DNA from: Sulfurovum sp.
GTDB taxonomy: Bacteria > Campylobacterota > Campylobacteria > Campylobacterales > Sulfurovaceae
DNA: 37,079 nucleotides
Direction: 5' to 3'
Assembly (NCBI GenBank): GCA_024637255.1
Contig: JAGXFO010000005.1
Location: 1-37,079 of the forward strand
Shown piece by piece: positions 26,365-33,703 of this stretch. The position numbers and the translations under genes were made by a program. Numbering within the stretch: position 1 is the first letter of the stretch; every line of letters starts with the position of its first letter. The notes beneath the pieces are model-generated. The model did not search any database, had not been told where the DNA came from, and was given only the letters and a program-made list of their open reading frames with translations.

Positions 26365-26871
26365 ATGACACATTACACAACATTGCAGATACAGTCTATT
26401 GCATTATTGATACTTTTCTTTTTAATCTTTCTTTATAAAGCAAAAGTGCTATTTAAGCGTTTTAAACACAAAAGTTTACTCAAGCGCAACAAAACATTAA
26501 AAAAACTTAAACGTCTCTCCTGGGATGATTTTGAACTTTTAACAATGGAACTTTTTTCCAACATGGGATGGAAAGTACTTGGCAATGAAAAAAAAGGTGC
26601 AGATGGTGGAGTAGACATATGGATGCAAAAAACCTCTTTTACCGCAAAAAATATTTCTGCTATAGTGCAGTGTAAACGCTATGATGATGCACTGGTTACC
26701 ATCAAAGTAATAAGGGAAATGTATGGACTCATGTATGAATATGAGGTAAATGAAGTTTATGTCGTTACCACAAGCCGCTTCACCAAAGACTGTTACTCCT
26801 TTACAGAGGAGAAAAAGATAACACTTATTGACGGTGAAATTTTAGTTAAATTGATTAAAAAATATGGGTAA
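26365..26871 (+). CDS. Membrane-anchored Mrr-like restriction endonuclease domain protein
   Basis: A 168-residue protein: one N-terminal membrane helix (about residues 9-26), a basic segment rich in Lys/Arg (about 29-52), then an Mrr_cat/PD-(D/E)xK domain. The nuclease signature is visible as LSWDDFELLTMELFSNMGW, GADGGVDIW (catalytic Asp) and AIVQCKRY (Q-x-K). Related small membrane-bound Mrr-like proteins are common and poorly understood; suggested roles are restriction of modified DNA or DNA processing at the membrane. The ATG at 26365 has no Shine-Dalgarno sequence and sits just after a TATAAT box; the frame extends to a TTG at 26329, which would be inside the promoter. No methylase is adjacent. 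Confidence 0.8.
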   Translation: MTHYTTLQIQSIALLILFFLIFLYKAKVLFKRFKHKSLLKRNKTLKKLKRLSWDDFELLTMELFSNMGWKVLGNEKKGADGGVDIWMQKTSFTAKNISAIVQCKRYDDALVTIKVIREMYGLMYEYEVNEVYVVTTSRFTKDCYSFTEEKKITLIDGEILVKLIKKYG

Positions 26872-26913
26872 TTTAATCCATTTTATATAAAAATAATTTA
26901 ATTATTATCAAGT

Positions 26914-27864
26914 CTAAACCATGAGAGACTGGGAGAAAAATGCCTCTATAGTCTCTCTCATCTCTTTTGGGTCTTCTATGCGGTTAACATCATTTCTGAA
27001 GACAGAGGCGCCTTGATAACCGGCCTTGGAGTAGGAATGAAGGTTTTTTCTAAAGATGATTGCTCCATACTTGTCATAATGTTCTATCATCTGGTCAAAA
27101 TGTTCCAAAACGACTTCCTTGATAAGTTCAGGGCTTGGCTCATCCATATCCTCTTTTATCTGCTTAAATATCCACGGCTTGCCTATGGCTGCACGTCCTA
27201 TCATGATTCCATCAGCACCTGTGTGTTCCAGTACCCATTTTGCTTTAGCAGGAGAGTCTATATCACCGTTGGCAAGCACAGGTATAGATACAGATTGCTT
27301 TATCTGGGCTATGGCATCATAATCCACTGCTGCTTTATATCTGCCCGCTCTTGTTCTTCCATGCACAGCAATGTAATCTGCACCACTTCCTTCGCATATG
27401 CGCGCAATCTCTTCATGGTTTTTTTCATTAAATCCCAAGCGAAATTTTACTGAAGTATATTCTTTATTGGAGTATTTTTTAATTGTCTCAATTACCTTAG
27501 CCATTTGGGGCAAATCGGTAAGTAAAGATGAGCCATGAAGATTATTGACCACCTTTGGCGCAGGACAGCCACAGTTCAAATCAATAGTAGTCACATCATC
27601 TCTTTCATTGATGATTTCCACTGCGCGTTTAATGACGTCCAGATCAGACCCTGCAATTTGTATGGAGTATGGATTTTCAACAGGGCTCTTTTCTAACATA
27701 CGGTATGTTTTTTGAGAGTGATGCACTAATGCGTTTGAGCTTATCATTTCTGAAACGGTAAGGTCCACGCCGAATTTTTTTACCACACAACGAAAAGGAA
27801 GATCCGTAAATCCAGCAAGCGGAGCTAGAGCATAAAAGGGTTTGGAAAAATCAAGCGTAGCCAT
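26914..27864 (-). CDS. dusB: tRNA-dihydrouridine synthase, DusB-like
   Basis: A 316-residue flavoenzyme of the Dus family, which reduces uridines in the tRNA D-loop with NAD(P)H and FMN. Motifs are APLAGFTDLPFR at the start, DLNCGCPAPKVV with the catalytic Cys100, KFRLGF, VHGRTR and NGDI...GADGIMIGRAAIGKPW. The last block is typical of the DusB group. It is the last gene of a minus-strand run with the membrane protein gene, dksA and rlmH, an order that to my memory is shared with Campylobacter. Confidence 0.92.
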   Translation of the reverse strand: MATLDFSKPFYALAPLAGFTDLPFRCVVKKFGVDLTVSEMISSNALVHHSQKTYRMLEKSPVENPYSIQIAGSDLDVIKRAVEIINERDDVTTIDLNCGCPAPKVVNNLHGSSLLTDLPQMAKVIETIKKYSNKEYTSVKFRLGFNEKNHEEIARICEGSGADYIAVHGRTRAGRYKAAVDYDAIAQIKQSVSIPVLANGDIDSPAKAKWVLEHTGADGIMIGRAAIGKPWIFKQIKEDMDEPSPELIKEVVLEHFDQMIEHYDKYGAIIFRKNLHSYSKAGYQGASVFRNDVNRIEDPKEMRETIEAFFSQSLMV

Positions 27865-27877
27865 ACTTAACCCTTAT

Positions 27878-27901
27878 AACATAGCTCTATATAGCTATGT
27901 T
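27878..27901. repeat. Inverted repeat upstream of dusB
   Basis: AACATAGC (27878-27885) and GCTATGTT (27894-27901) form a perfect 8-bp stem with an 8-base loop in the 75-base gap between the membrane protein gene and dusB. No T tract follows on the minus strand, so it is more likely an mRNA processing or attenuation structure, or a protein site, than a terminator. Confidence 0.4.
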
Positions 27902-27939
27902 TGCATATAGCAAAAAAATTTCTAGACATACACACTAAT

Positions 27940-28971
27940 TTAATTACAAATAGAACGTATGTCAATAATATCTTCCAACCTATACTTATGATGTTCTTTT
28001 TTAAGCTCATACAGTACTCTAAACTTCATAAATTCATCTTCGCCCTGCTCTTCAAGAAAAATGGCAACCTGGTCTAAAAGTTCATATTCAAATAACAGAT
28101 AAAGATAGGCATGCTGTGCATTATCATTGTTTGACTGGTACTTTCCAAAGAGTGTTAAATTTTCTTCAGGTTTAAAGTATTTTTTAGTCACTATAGCAAT
28201 TTTAACAAAGTCTTCACAGTTCAGATTGAGTGCATCTGCAAATTCACTAAGTATTTCAGGACTTAATTCCAGTGTATTTTCCGGACCTACCCTCTCAAGC
28301 ATCACTAAAAAATTCTTCACATCAAAAATTTTCACATATTTGCGTGCTTTTTCGAACGTCTGCTTATTTGCAAATATCTCAAGTGCTTTTGCCCGCACCT
28401 CATCTGAGTACTCAGAGGTAGATTTCATTACATCTTCAACGAACTTGTCATCAGTATTGAGGAGGTTCAATCTGTTTTGAATCAAAATTGGGTTTCCCGC
28501 ATGAAAGACCTTCGACATTTTTTCTTCCTTAAGGTCAACATATTCACCATTTTTAATTTTCTGTATCATGTTAGCCACACGAGTAAGTCTTGGGGCCAAA
28601 CCTTCTACATTGCCCGAAACACTCAATGATGCTTTTGTCAATAATGACGCAGAGTTTCCCAAGATATCTATAGCATACTTTTGCTCTTTTGGCTCATTGA
28701 CCAAAGACCAGTAGAGTGCATCTTCCAAAGTATTGGCATCTTTTTGCCATTTTTTAAGCATAAAATAATTTTTTAAGCCGTAAATGAGCATATGAACCAA
28801 TGTGGAAATAAATAAAATAAACATAGGCAGAACTATCCACCCGGCTACCGGAAAATTAAAATTAACCCCCATTATTTCTATTACATAACGGTTGGGATTG
28901 ATAGTATACGTAATCACAGCAACGATACCCATCAGTGCCAAAGTGGCAAAACTATATAGTCCGAGTCTCAT
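27940..28971 (-). CDS. Conserved membrane-anchored protein with helical repeat-like cytoplasmic domain
   Basis: A 343-residue protein with two N-terminal membrane helices (about 5-25 and 42-66), resembling the short hairpin anchors of LapA-type proteins, followed by a long, charged, mostly helical cytoplasmic domain. The latter half has helix-turn-helix units (LSPEILSEFADAL, LTLFGKYQSNN, AYLYLLFEYELL) that look like tetratricopeptide/HEAT-type repeats without a strict consensus. I recognise no enzyme motif. It lies 9 bases after dksA and before dusB; the same arrangement in Campylobacter (from memory) suggests a conserved lineage-specific role, perhaps as a scaffold. Confidence 0.7.
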   Translation of the reverse strand: MRLGLYSFATLALMGIVAVITYTINPNRYVIEIMGVNFNFPVAGWIVLPMFILFISTLVHMLIYGLKNYFMLKKWQKDANTLEDALYWSLVNEPKEQKYAIDILGNSASLLTKASLSVSGNVEGLAPRLTRVANMIQKIKNGEYVDLKEEKMSKVFHAGNPILIQNRLNLLNTDDKFVEDVMKSTSEYSDEVRAKALEIFANKQTFEKARKYVKIFDVKNFLVMLERVGPENTLELSPEILSEFADALNLNCEDFVKIAIVTKKYFKPEENLTLFGKYQSNNDNAQHAYLYLLFEYELLDQVAIFLEEQGEDEFMKFRVLYELKKEHHKYRLEDIIDIRSICN

Positions 28972-28980
28972 TTTATCTCC

Positions 28981-29337
28981 TTACTTTTGTTTTTTTTCGC
29001 TGATCTCCCGACATGTAATACAAAAACGTGCAAAGTTTTTAACTCTAAGGCGCGCTAAACCGATAGGCTCCTCACACATTTCACATATACCAAAAGTTCC
29101 TTTTTTTATTTTATCCAAAGCAAGTTCAATTTCGTTTAATTCTTTGCGCTGTTGCATTAAAATAGCACTATCCACAATGGTTTCTGCAGATGCTGCAGCA
29201 TAGTCACCCTCATCATTCAATTCAAGCTCTCTCATTTCCTCCAACTCAAGCGTAGTGCCTCTAAGGTTTTTTTCTATCTGCACTCTTCTGTCTAGTAATT
29301 TGTTTTGAAAGTCATTCAACTCTATTTTTGTCAACAT
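28981..29337 (-). CDS. dksA: DksA/TraR-family zinc-finger RNA polymerase regulator
   Basis: A 118-residue protein with a coiled coil (about 5-75) and a C-terminal four-cysteine zinc finger CEMC...CITC (C85, C88, C106, C109). The coiled-coil tip carries D42-E-G-D45-Y, close to the DxxDA motif of E. coli DksA that reaches the RNA polymerase active site through the secondary channel. It should tune transcription in the stringent response together with ppGpp. It is shorter than E. coli DksA (151), as usual in this phylum. It sits 10 bases after rlmH. Confidence 0.88.
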   Translation of the reverse strand: MLTKIELNDFQNKLLDRRVQIEKNLRGTTLELEEMRELELNDEGDYAAASAETIVDSAILMQQRKELNEIELALDKIKKGTFGICEMCEEPIGLARLRVKNFARFCITCREISEKKQK

Positions 29338-29347
29338 CGGTTTCTTC

Positions 29348-29809
29348 CTATTTATGATATGGGTGATTATTGTTGATGGTAAGTCCCCTAAAGACCTGCT
29401 CCATTAAAACAACTTTCACAAGTTTATGTGAAAGCGTAATTCTACCAAATGATATAGCATTATTACATTTGTCTATAAAACCTCTCTCAAAGCCGTATGC
29501 ACCGCCTATAAAAAGATTTACCTGAAGACTATCCTTAAGCAGATTTGCAAATTCGTGACTATCCACTTCTTTAGAAGAAGGATCTAGTGCTATATTAATC
29601 CCAGAGTCTAGATATTTTTCCAACGCTTTTGTATATGCTTTTTGGGCTGCCTGAGGAGAGACATCCTGTGCTTTTGCTATCTCCTTATCAAACACTTCAA
29701 TGACTTCTACTTTTGCAAAAGGCTTTGATATCTTTTTATAATGTTCTATCAATCCGGAATAAAGATTATCTTTCCCTTTTTTGTCAATAATAAATACGTT
29801 TATTTTCAT
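29348..29809 (-). CDS. rlmH: 23S rRNA (pseudouridine-1915-N3)-methyltransferase RlmH
   Basis: A 153-residue SPOUT methyltransferase. The SAM-binding trefoil knot is visible in NLFIGGAYGFERGF and ISFGRITLSHKLVKVVLMEQVFRG, and the conserved C-terminal NNNHPYHK ends the protein. It acts as a dimer on 70S ribosomes at position 1915 of helix 69. It is the first gene of the rlmH-dksA-membrane protein-dusB run. In Campylobacter I recall accD next to this gene; here the upstream neighbour is a degenerate phosphatase gene. Confidence 0.95.
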   Translation of the reverse strand: MKINVFIIDKKGKDNLYSGLIEHYKKISKPFAKVEVIEVFDKEIAKAQDVSPQAAQKAYTKALEKYLDSGINIALDPSSKEVDSHEFANLLKDSLQVNLFIGGAYGFERGFIDKCNNAISFGRITLSHKLVKVVLMEQVFRGLTINNNHPYHK

Positions 29810-29952
29810 ACTGCTGCTCTTTCATCGTCATCCTAAATTAGTAAGAATAGGAACTTCCAACAAATGCTATAGTTCTTTTCACCAATTCTTTTCATCAACT
29901 TGTCCTAAATTTTTTGCCATTGTAGCCAAATAGTTTATAGCAAGGATGGAAA

Positions 29953-30059
29953 ATGTCACAAATATTATTCGTATGTCTAGGCAATATTTGTCGCAGTTCC
30001 GTAGCACAATGAAGCATGAAAACCTCCGAGCAGGTGCATATGCACTCTGTCTTCAGTAG
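29953..30059 (+). pseudogene. Remnant of a low-molecular-weight protein tyrosine phosphatase gene
   Basis: ATG 29953, behind AAGGA, opens MSQILFVCLGNICRSSVAQ and then stops at TGA 30010. This is the N-terminus of LMW-PTP with the catalytic P-loop C-x5-R-S (CLGNICRS). After the stop, the frame shifted by one base (30009-30059) continues MKHENLRAGAYAL, which fits the next helix of the family (normally AEGxxKH...AGL), and then ends at TAG. The remaining roughly 110 residues, including the C-terminal DP motif, are missing. A small deletion with frameshift plus loss of the 3' part has inactivated the gene. Confidence 0.8.
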
Positions 30060-30082
30060 ATAACAAAGGTGACACTGAACAT

Positions 30083-30613
30083 TTAATTTCTTTGATAATA
30101 AGAGATTACTGATGCTTTTTGGATACTGTGTTTATTTATCATAAAGCCTACCAACGCACTGTTGCTTTCCGCCTTGACGGGTAAGCTCTCAACATCCAAT
30201 GCATGTATGGTAAATACATAACGATGAGCCTTGTCTCCCTGAGGAGGACAAGCACCCCCAAATCCTGAAAAACCATAGTCAGTCATCGTCTCCAATGCAC
30301 CCTTTGGCAGAGCGTGCTTATCTGAAGCATCTGCTATTATCTTATTTGTATCAGCAGGAATATTGATGATTAGCCAGTGCCACCATCCACTCCCCGTTGG
30401 TGCATCGGGGTCATATACGGTCAGCGCGAAACTTTTTGTACCTTTGGGTGGATTTGACCAATGAAGTTCCGGAGAAATATTTTTTCCCTCACATCCAAAA
30501 CCATTAAACTCCTGTTCCGTACTTAGCTGTCCCCTGAGTGTATCACTCTCCAATGTAAAACTCTCTGCCTGTAGTAATGCCGCCATCATAAAGACTGCAA
30601 ATAGATATTTCAT
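30083..30613 (-). CDS. Exported YbhB/YbcL-type phosphatidylethanolamine-binding (PEBP) protein
   Basis: A 176-residue protein started at ATG 30613 behind GGAG; the frame runs further upstream without support. A Sec signal peptide (MKYLFAVFMMAALLQAES) precedes the PEBP fold, with the conserved anion-site motifs YDPDAPTGSGWWHW and GACPPQGDKAHRY. Bacterial members resemble Raf kinase inhibitor proteins and bind small phosphorylated ligands or lipids; the function is unclear. It should be periplasmic. It is convergent with the broken phosphatase gene and divergent from the nitroreductase gene. Confidence 0.9.
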   Translation of the reverse strand: MKYLFAVFMMAALLQAESFTLESDTLRGQLSTEQEFNGFGCEGKNISPELHWSNPPKGTKSFALTVYDPDAPTGSGWWHWLIINIPADTNKIIADASDKHALPKGALETMTDYGFSGFGGACPPQGDKAHRYVFTIHALDVESLPVKAESNSALVGFMINKHSIQKASVISYYQRN

Positions 30614-30731
30614 ATTTTTCTCCATATTTTTTATTATAATAAGATAAATTACATTAGAAGTATATTCACTCAGCCTTGACATCACCATCATATATTCGAT
30701 AATCTACAGCATTAAACCAAAAGGACAAACA

Positions 30732-31361
30732 ATGCAAAACGATTTTAGCAAAGCTATGGATTTTAGACACGCGTGTAAAATATTTGATGAAAATAAAAAG
30801 ATCAATGATGAAGAGATTGGCTACATCTTGGAGGCAGGAAGAAAATCTCCCTCCTCTTTTGGGATGGAAGCATGGAAATTTCTTGTCATCACCAATGAAG
30901 ACTTAAAAGTCAAACTTAGACCTTTTTGCTGGAATCAGGTTCAGGTAACTTCCTGTTCTCACCTGGTCATCATACTTGCTGGCATAGAATCTGCCAAAGT
31001 AGAAAGTGGTCAGGTTGAAAAACGTTTCAGACGACGTGAAATGCCGCAGGAAAGCCTCGACTTTTACATGGATATCTACGCCAAACACTTAGAACAAATC
31101 CTAAGTAGTGACGATAACATTTATGCATGGACAGCCAAACAAAGCTACATTGCATTAGGAAATATGATGACAGCAGCAGCTTTTATAGGGATAGACTCCT
31201 GTCCAATAGAAGGATTTGAAAAAGAAAATGTAGAAAATGTTTTAGCTTTGGACACAAGTAAGTATCAAGTAGCTGTCATTGTACCGTTTGGCTACAGGGT
31301 AAATGAACAACCAACACAACTAAGACTACCTTTTGAAGAAGTGGTTGAGTTTATAAAATAA
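30732..31361 (+). CDS. NAD(P)H-dependent nitroreductase-family flavoprotein
   Basis: A 209-residue FMN enzyme of the nitroreductase superfamily (NfsB-like). Visible motifs are FRHACKIFDENKKI (RxSxRxF-type FMN phosphate region), AGRKSPSSFGMEAWKFLVI, IALGNMMTAAAFIGIDSCPIEGF and a C-terminal VIVPFGYR. Such enzymes reduce nitroaromatics, quinones or flavins in the cytosol using NAD(P)H. AAAGGA precedes the ATG at 30732. It appears monocistronic. The physiological substrate cannot be deduced. Confidence 0.9.
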   Translation: MQNDFSKAMDFRHACKIFDENKKINDEEIGYILEAGRKSPSSFGMEAWKFLVITNEDLKVKLRPFCWNQVQVTSCSHLVIILAGIESAKVESGQVEKRFRRREMPQESLDFYMDIYAKHLEQILSSDDNIYAWTAKQSYIALGNMMTAAAFIGIDSCPIEGFEKENVENVLALDTSKYQVAVIVPFGYRVNEQPTQLRLPFEEVVEFIK

Positions 31362-31408
31362 GATTAGGTGGTCGCATGAGGCCATAACACAATTATCGCA
31401 CAGTATCG

Positions 31409-31417
31409 TGGTATAAA
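31409..31417 (+). promoter_or_regulatory. Extended -10 promoter of the Tyr-rich protein gene
   Basis: TGGTATAAA lies 29 bases before the ATG at 31447; no clear -35. It fits the extended -10 pattern of this genome. Confidence 0.45.
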
Positions 31418-31446
31418 TTTAATTAACACTAATAAAAGGAGTTCAA

Positions 31447-31944
31447 ATGATTCGAAGAAAACTTAAACAGATAGGTTTTATAGCTACACTCTCATCAGCA
31501 TTACTTTTTACCAATAGTGCTGCTGGCCAACAGGATTTTATAGCCGGTATAGCTACTGGTGCTATGTTGGGGACAACGTTGGGAGTATATGATTCTCCTC
31601 GCTATTATGATCGACCTTATTATTATCATGGTGGCAGATATTATTATGGTGGGGATTATCGTGACGGATATTATGTTTACCGTGGTCAAAGATTTAGAAA
31701 TGGACATTATTATGACCGTGGATACAGATACTATAAGGGACATCGTTATTCGCCAAGAGTAGGAAATCATGGCTATTACCGGAACAATAATGAATACAAA
31801 CATCATCATAGAGCCAAGCCTCGTAATAATATACGACACAAAGAGTTAAGAAGAGACAGGAAACAAGAAAGATACAACAACCATAGAAAACAAGAAAGAT
31901 ATAACAACCAGAGAAAACAAGAAAAGCATAACAACCATAGATAA
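31447..31944 (+). CDS. Exported Tyr/Gly-rich protein with basic 9-residue repeats (paralogue A)
   Basis: A 165-residue protein with a strong AAGGAG before ATG 31447. It has a signal peptide (about residues 1-27), a small glycine-rich hydrophobic segment (about 30-46), a Tyr-rich core (RYYYGGDYRDGYYVYRGQRF), and a strongly basic tail built of three 9-residue repeats RKQERYNNH. The paralogue on the opposite strand at 32880-33395 shares the signal, the glycine-rich segment and the Tyr-rich core but ends in acidic repeats. I recognise no characterised domain; exported Tyr-rich proteins of this kind occur in many proteobacteria and are probably envelope-associated. The downstream neighbour on the same strand is an NlpC/P60 peptidase. 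Confidence 0.75.
   Translation: MIRRKLKQIGFIATLSSALLFTNSAAGQQDFIAGIATGAMLGTTLGVYDSPRYYDRPYYYHGGRYYYGGDYRDGYYVYRGQRFRNGHYYDRGYRYYKGHRYSPRVGNHGYYRNNNEYKHHHRAKPRNNIRHKELRRDRKQERYNNHRKQERYNNQRKQEKHNNHR
31636..31734 (+). repeat. 99-bp segment repeated in inverted orientation at 33102-33200
   Basis: The segment coding the Tyr-rich core of paralogue A matches the minus-strand sequence of 33102-33200 at about nine differences in 99 positions (about 90 % by hand alignment). The rest of the two genes is far more diverged, so this part was recently duplicated, converted, or is under strong constraint. Confidence 0.7.
31858..31938 (+). repeat. Three tandem 27-bp coding repeats (basic)
   Basis: Three in-frame 27-bp units encode RKQERYNNH, RKQERYNNQ and RKQEKHNNH at the end of paralogue A. 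Copy number could vary by slippage or recombination without shifting the frame. Confidence 0.85.
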
Positions 31945-32162
31945 AATCGCCAATTCTGGTCACCTTAAAAAAGTTATTATTATGAAAAGAATGACAGAGC
32001 AGGCTAATTAAAAAAATATACTGGGATACTATATCCGAAGCTATCTAGGCACAAGATATTTGGTATCTTAAAATAATGATAACAGTATCTTTTGACATTA
32101 ATATTACAAAAAGCAAGAGTTTGGATGGAATAAATTTTGGATTTAATATGGATTCTTAACAG

Positions 32163-32801
32163 ATGAAAAATATTTTATTTTTCTTACTTATTGGCATACT
32201 TCATGCACAAACAGATAAAACATTGTTGGATTGCATCATGCATATTGATGTTGCCAAAGATGATCTTGTACAGTTTACTCTGTCACTTGGTCGCAATGAA
32301 CCATGTGAAATTATACCAGATCATAATGTGAGTCAAATCATCCTCATACTTAGAGAGTCTAATGATGATTTGCCTTATCAGGACGGAGCGAGTAATACAA
32401 CACGTATTATAAGTAAAGCTGACAAACTAATCTTTCTTGCGACAAGCAAGTTGGGTGCTGGTTACATGCCTACAGAATCAGGACCAGATCATTTTGACTG
32501 CTCAGGATTTGTGTACTACATCTTTATGGCCAATAACATTTCCATTCCCCGTTCATCACTTGGCCAATCTAAAAGCGGTAAAAAGCTTATTCGAGAGGAG
32601 TTGAAAAAGGGAGATATACTTTTTTTTGACACCTATCAGAGAAATCATATCAACCATAGTGGAATTTATCTTGGGGATGGAAAATTTATCCACTCCAGTT
32701 CCGGAAAAGCCTATGGAGTTACAATCTCCAATTTAGATAAAGGTTTTTACTTAGATAAATTTCGCTGGGGTATACGAAAAATTGAGGGTGAATTAAAGTA
32801 A
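32163..32801 (+). CDS. Secreted NlpC/P60 peptidoglycan endopeptidase
   Basis: A 212-residue protein with a signal peptide (MKNILFFLLIGILHAQ), a short N-terminal region of unknown fold (about 20-85), and an NlpC/P60 cysteine peptidase domain. The catalytic triad is readable: C113 in HFDCSGFVYY, H165 in NHSGIYLGDG and H177 in KFIHSSS. Such enzymes cut gamma-D-Glu-meso-DAP or related stem-peptide bonds in the periplasm. The ribosome-binding site is weak. It lies between the two mirrored Tyr-rich paralogues, on the same strand as the first and convergent with the second, and is followed by a strong terminator. Confidence 0.9.
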   Translation: MKNILFFLLIGILHAQTDKTLLDCIMHIDVAKDDLVQFTLSLGRNEPCEIIPDHNVSQIILILRESNDDLPYQDGASNTTRIISKADKLIFLATSKLGAGYMPTESGPDHFDCSGFVYYIFMANNISIPRSSLGQSKSGKKLIREELKKGDILFFDTYQRNHINHSGIYLGDGKFIHSSSGKAYGVTISNLDKGFYLDKFRWGIRKIEGELK

Positions 32802-32845
32802 TTTTTCCATGCTACCTGAGGCTATCAGTAAAGTTCCACTATCCC

Positions 32846-32881
32846 TCAAGGTCACAGGTGTGACCTTGACACTTTGTTTTT
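32846..32881 (+). terminator. Rho-independent terminator of the NlpC/P60 gene
   Basis: TCAAGGTCACA (32846-32856) and TGTGACCTTGA (32859-32869) form a perfect 11-bp stem, followed by CACTTTGTTTTT. The T-rich tail is on the + strand and reaches the stop codon of the convergent gene. Confidence 0.85.
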
Positions 32882-33395
32882 ATCTGTCGTATCCATCATA
32901 TTCCCTATAACTTTCTTCCCTATCGTATGCTCTGTCATTTTCTTCCCTGTCATATGCCCTTTCTGCCTCTTCTCTGTCGTATGCTCTTTCTGCTTCTTCT
33001 CTTCGTGACTCTCTTTCTTGTACATAATAACGATTGCCATACTGTTCCTGGTTTTCATAATAACCATAAGCTCCTACTCGCACAGGATAACGGCGCCCAT
33101 CGTAATATCTGTATCCATGATTATAATAGTGTCCACTTCTAAATCTTTGGCCACGGTAAACATAATATCCGTCACGGTAATCCCCACCATAATAATATCT
33201 ATTGTTGTAATAATAATATGGTCTATTATCATAATAATGAGGGGAATTATATGATGATAATACTACTCCTCCTGCTATGGCACCCAAAACTGCTCCAGCC
33301 ACAAAATCTTGATCTCCTGCAGTACAGTTAGTGAATAATAATGCTGACGAGAGCGTAGCTATGGCACCTATTTGTCTAAGTTTTTTTCTAATCAT
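32880..33395 (-). CDS. Exported Tyr/Gly-rich protein with acidic 9-residue repeats (paralogue B)
   Basis: A 171-residue paralogue of the protein at 31447-31944, on the opposite strand. AAGGAATTAAA precedes ATG 33395. The signal region (MIRKKLRQIGAIATLSSALLF) and the Tyr-rich core GGDYRDGYYVYRGQRF are nearly the same, but the tail consists of four 9-residue repeats of the type REEAERAYD (residues 132-167), which are acidic with alternating charge. The glycine-rich segment after the signal (about 31-46) could insert in a membrane. A Cys (C24) is present near the signal cleavage region but FTNC is not a convincing lipobox. Function unknown; probably an envelope protein. Confidence 0.75.
   Translation of the reverse strand: MIRKKLRQIGAIATLSSALLFTNCTAGDQDFVAGAVLGAIAGGVVLSSYNSPHYYDNRPYYYYNNRYYYGGDYRDGYYVYRGQRFRSGHYYNHGYRYYDGRRYPVRVGAYGYYENQEQYGNRYYVQERESRREEAERAYDREEAERAYDREENDRAYDREESYREYDGYDR
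32895..33002 (-). repeat. Four tandem 27-bp coding repeats (acidic)
   Basis: Four in-frame 27-bp units encode REEAERAYD twice, REENDRAYD and REESYREYD. The unit length equals that of the basic repeats in paralogue A although the sequence is different. Confidence 0.85.
33102..33200 (-). repeat. Partner of the 99-bp inverted repeat at 31636-31734
   Basis: This is the Tyr-rich core segment of paralogue B, about 90 % identical to the paralogue A segment on the other strand. Confidence 0.7.
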
Positions 33396-33703
33396 TTTAA
33401 TTCCTTATGTGATTCAGAATTATAGCCATATACTGTATAATTTACTCACAAAAAGAACCAATAAATAATATTTTATAGTACTCTTATTTCAAGACAAAAA
33501 TAGCCAAATTTCTATATATTTTATATTCACAATATTCCATTATATTTGTTTGAGTTTTTCAACCTTTACTTTAAACGTGGGTAGATTATTTTTTTAAAAG
33601 AGTTAGATAAAATTATTTGACGCAGAAAGCAAGATAGAGATCATATCATTGATCTCTATCTCCTCCAGACACATACCTTGTATGCTATCTGGAATATATA
33701 TAT
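33396..33703. other. AT-rich intergenic region with promoter of paralogue B
   Basis: No gene is seen. A TATAAT box on the minus strand at 33419-33424 lies 24 bases before the ATG of paralogue B. The middle is simple AT-rich sequence. A strong hairpin near the right end (33632-33661) belongs to the DUF4382 gene. Confidence 0.5.
33632..33661 (-). terminator. Hairpin downstream of the DUF4382 lipoprotein gene
   Basis: AGATAGAGATCA (33632-33643) and TGATCTCTATCT (33650-33661) form a perfect 12-bp stem with a 6-base loop, 42 bases after the DUF4382 stop. The minus-strand tail TGCTTTCTG is only moderately T-rich. Confidence 0.65.

Noticed and set aside
27878..27901. Perfect hairpin before dusB considered as a terminator
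   Set aside because: There is no T tract on the minus strand after the stem, and the gene order suggests a continuous operon, so it is listed only as an inverted repeat.
31945..32162. Gap between paralogue A and the NlpC/P60 gene checked for a small gene or RNA
   Set aside because: Only a 9-codon frame and a weak AAGATA/TATCTT hairpin were seen; nothing supports a feature.
33318..33329. FTNC in the signal region of paralogue B considered as a lipobox
   Set aside because: Position -1 is Asn and -3 is Phe, outside the L-[AS]-[GA]-C pattern; the paralogue has Ser at the same place, so lipidation is unlikely.
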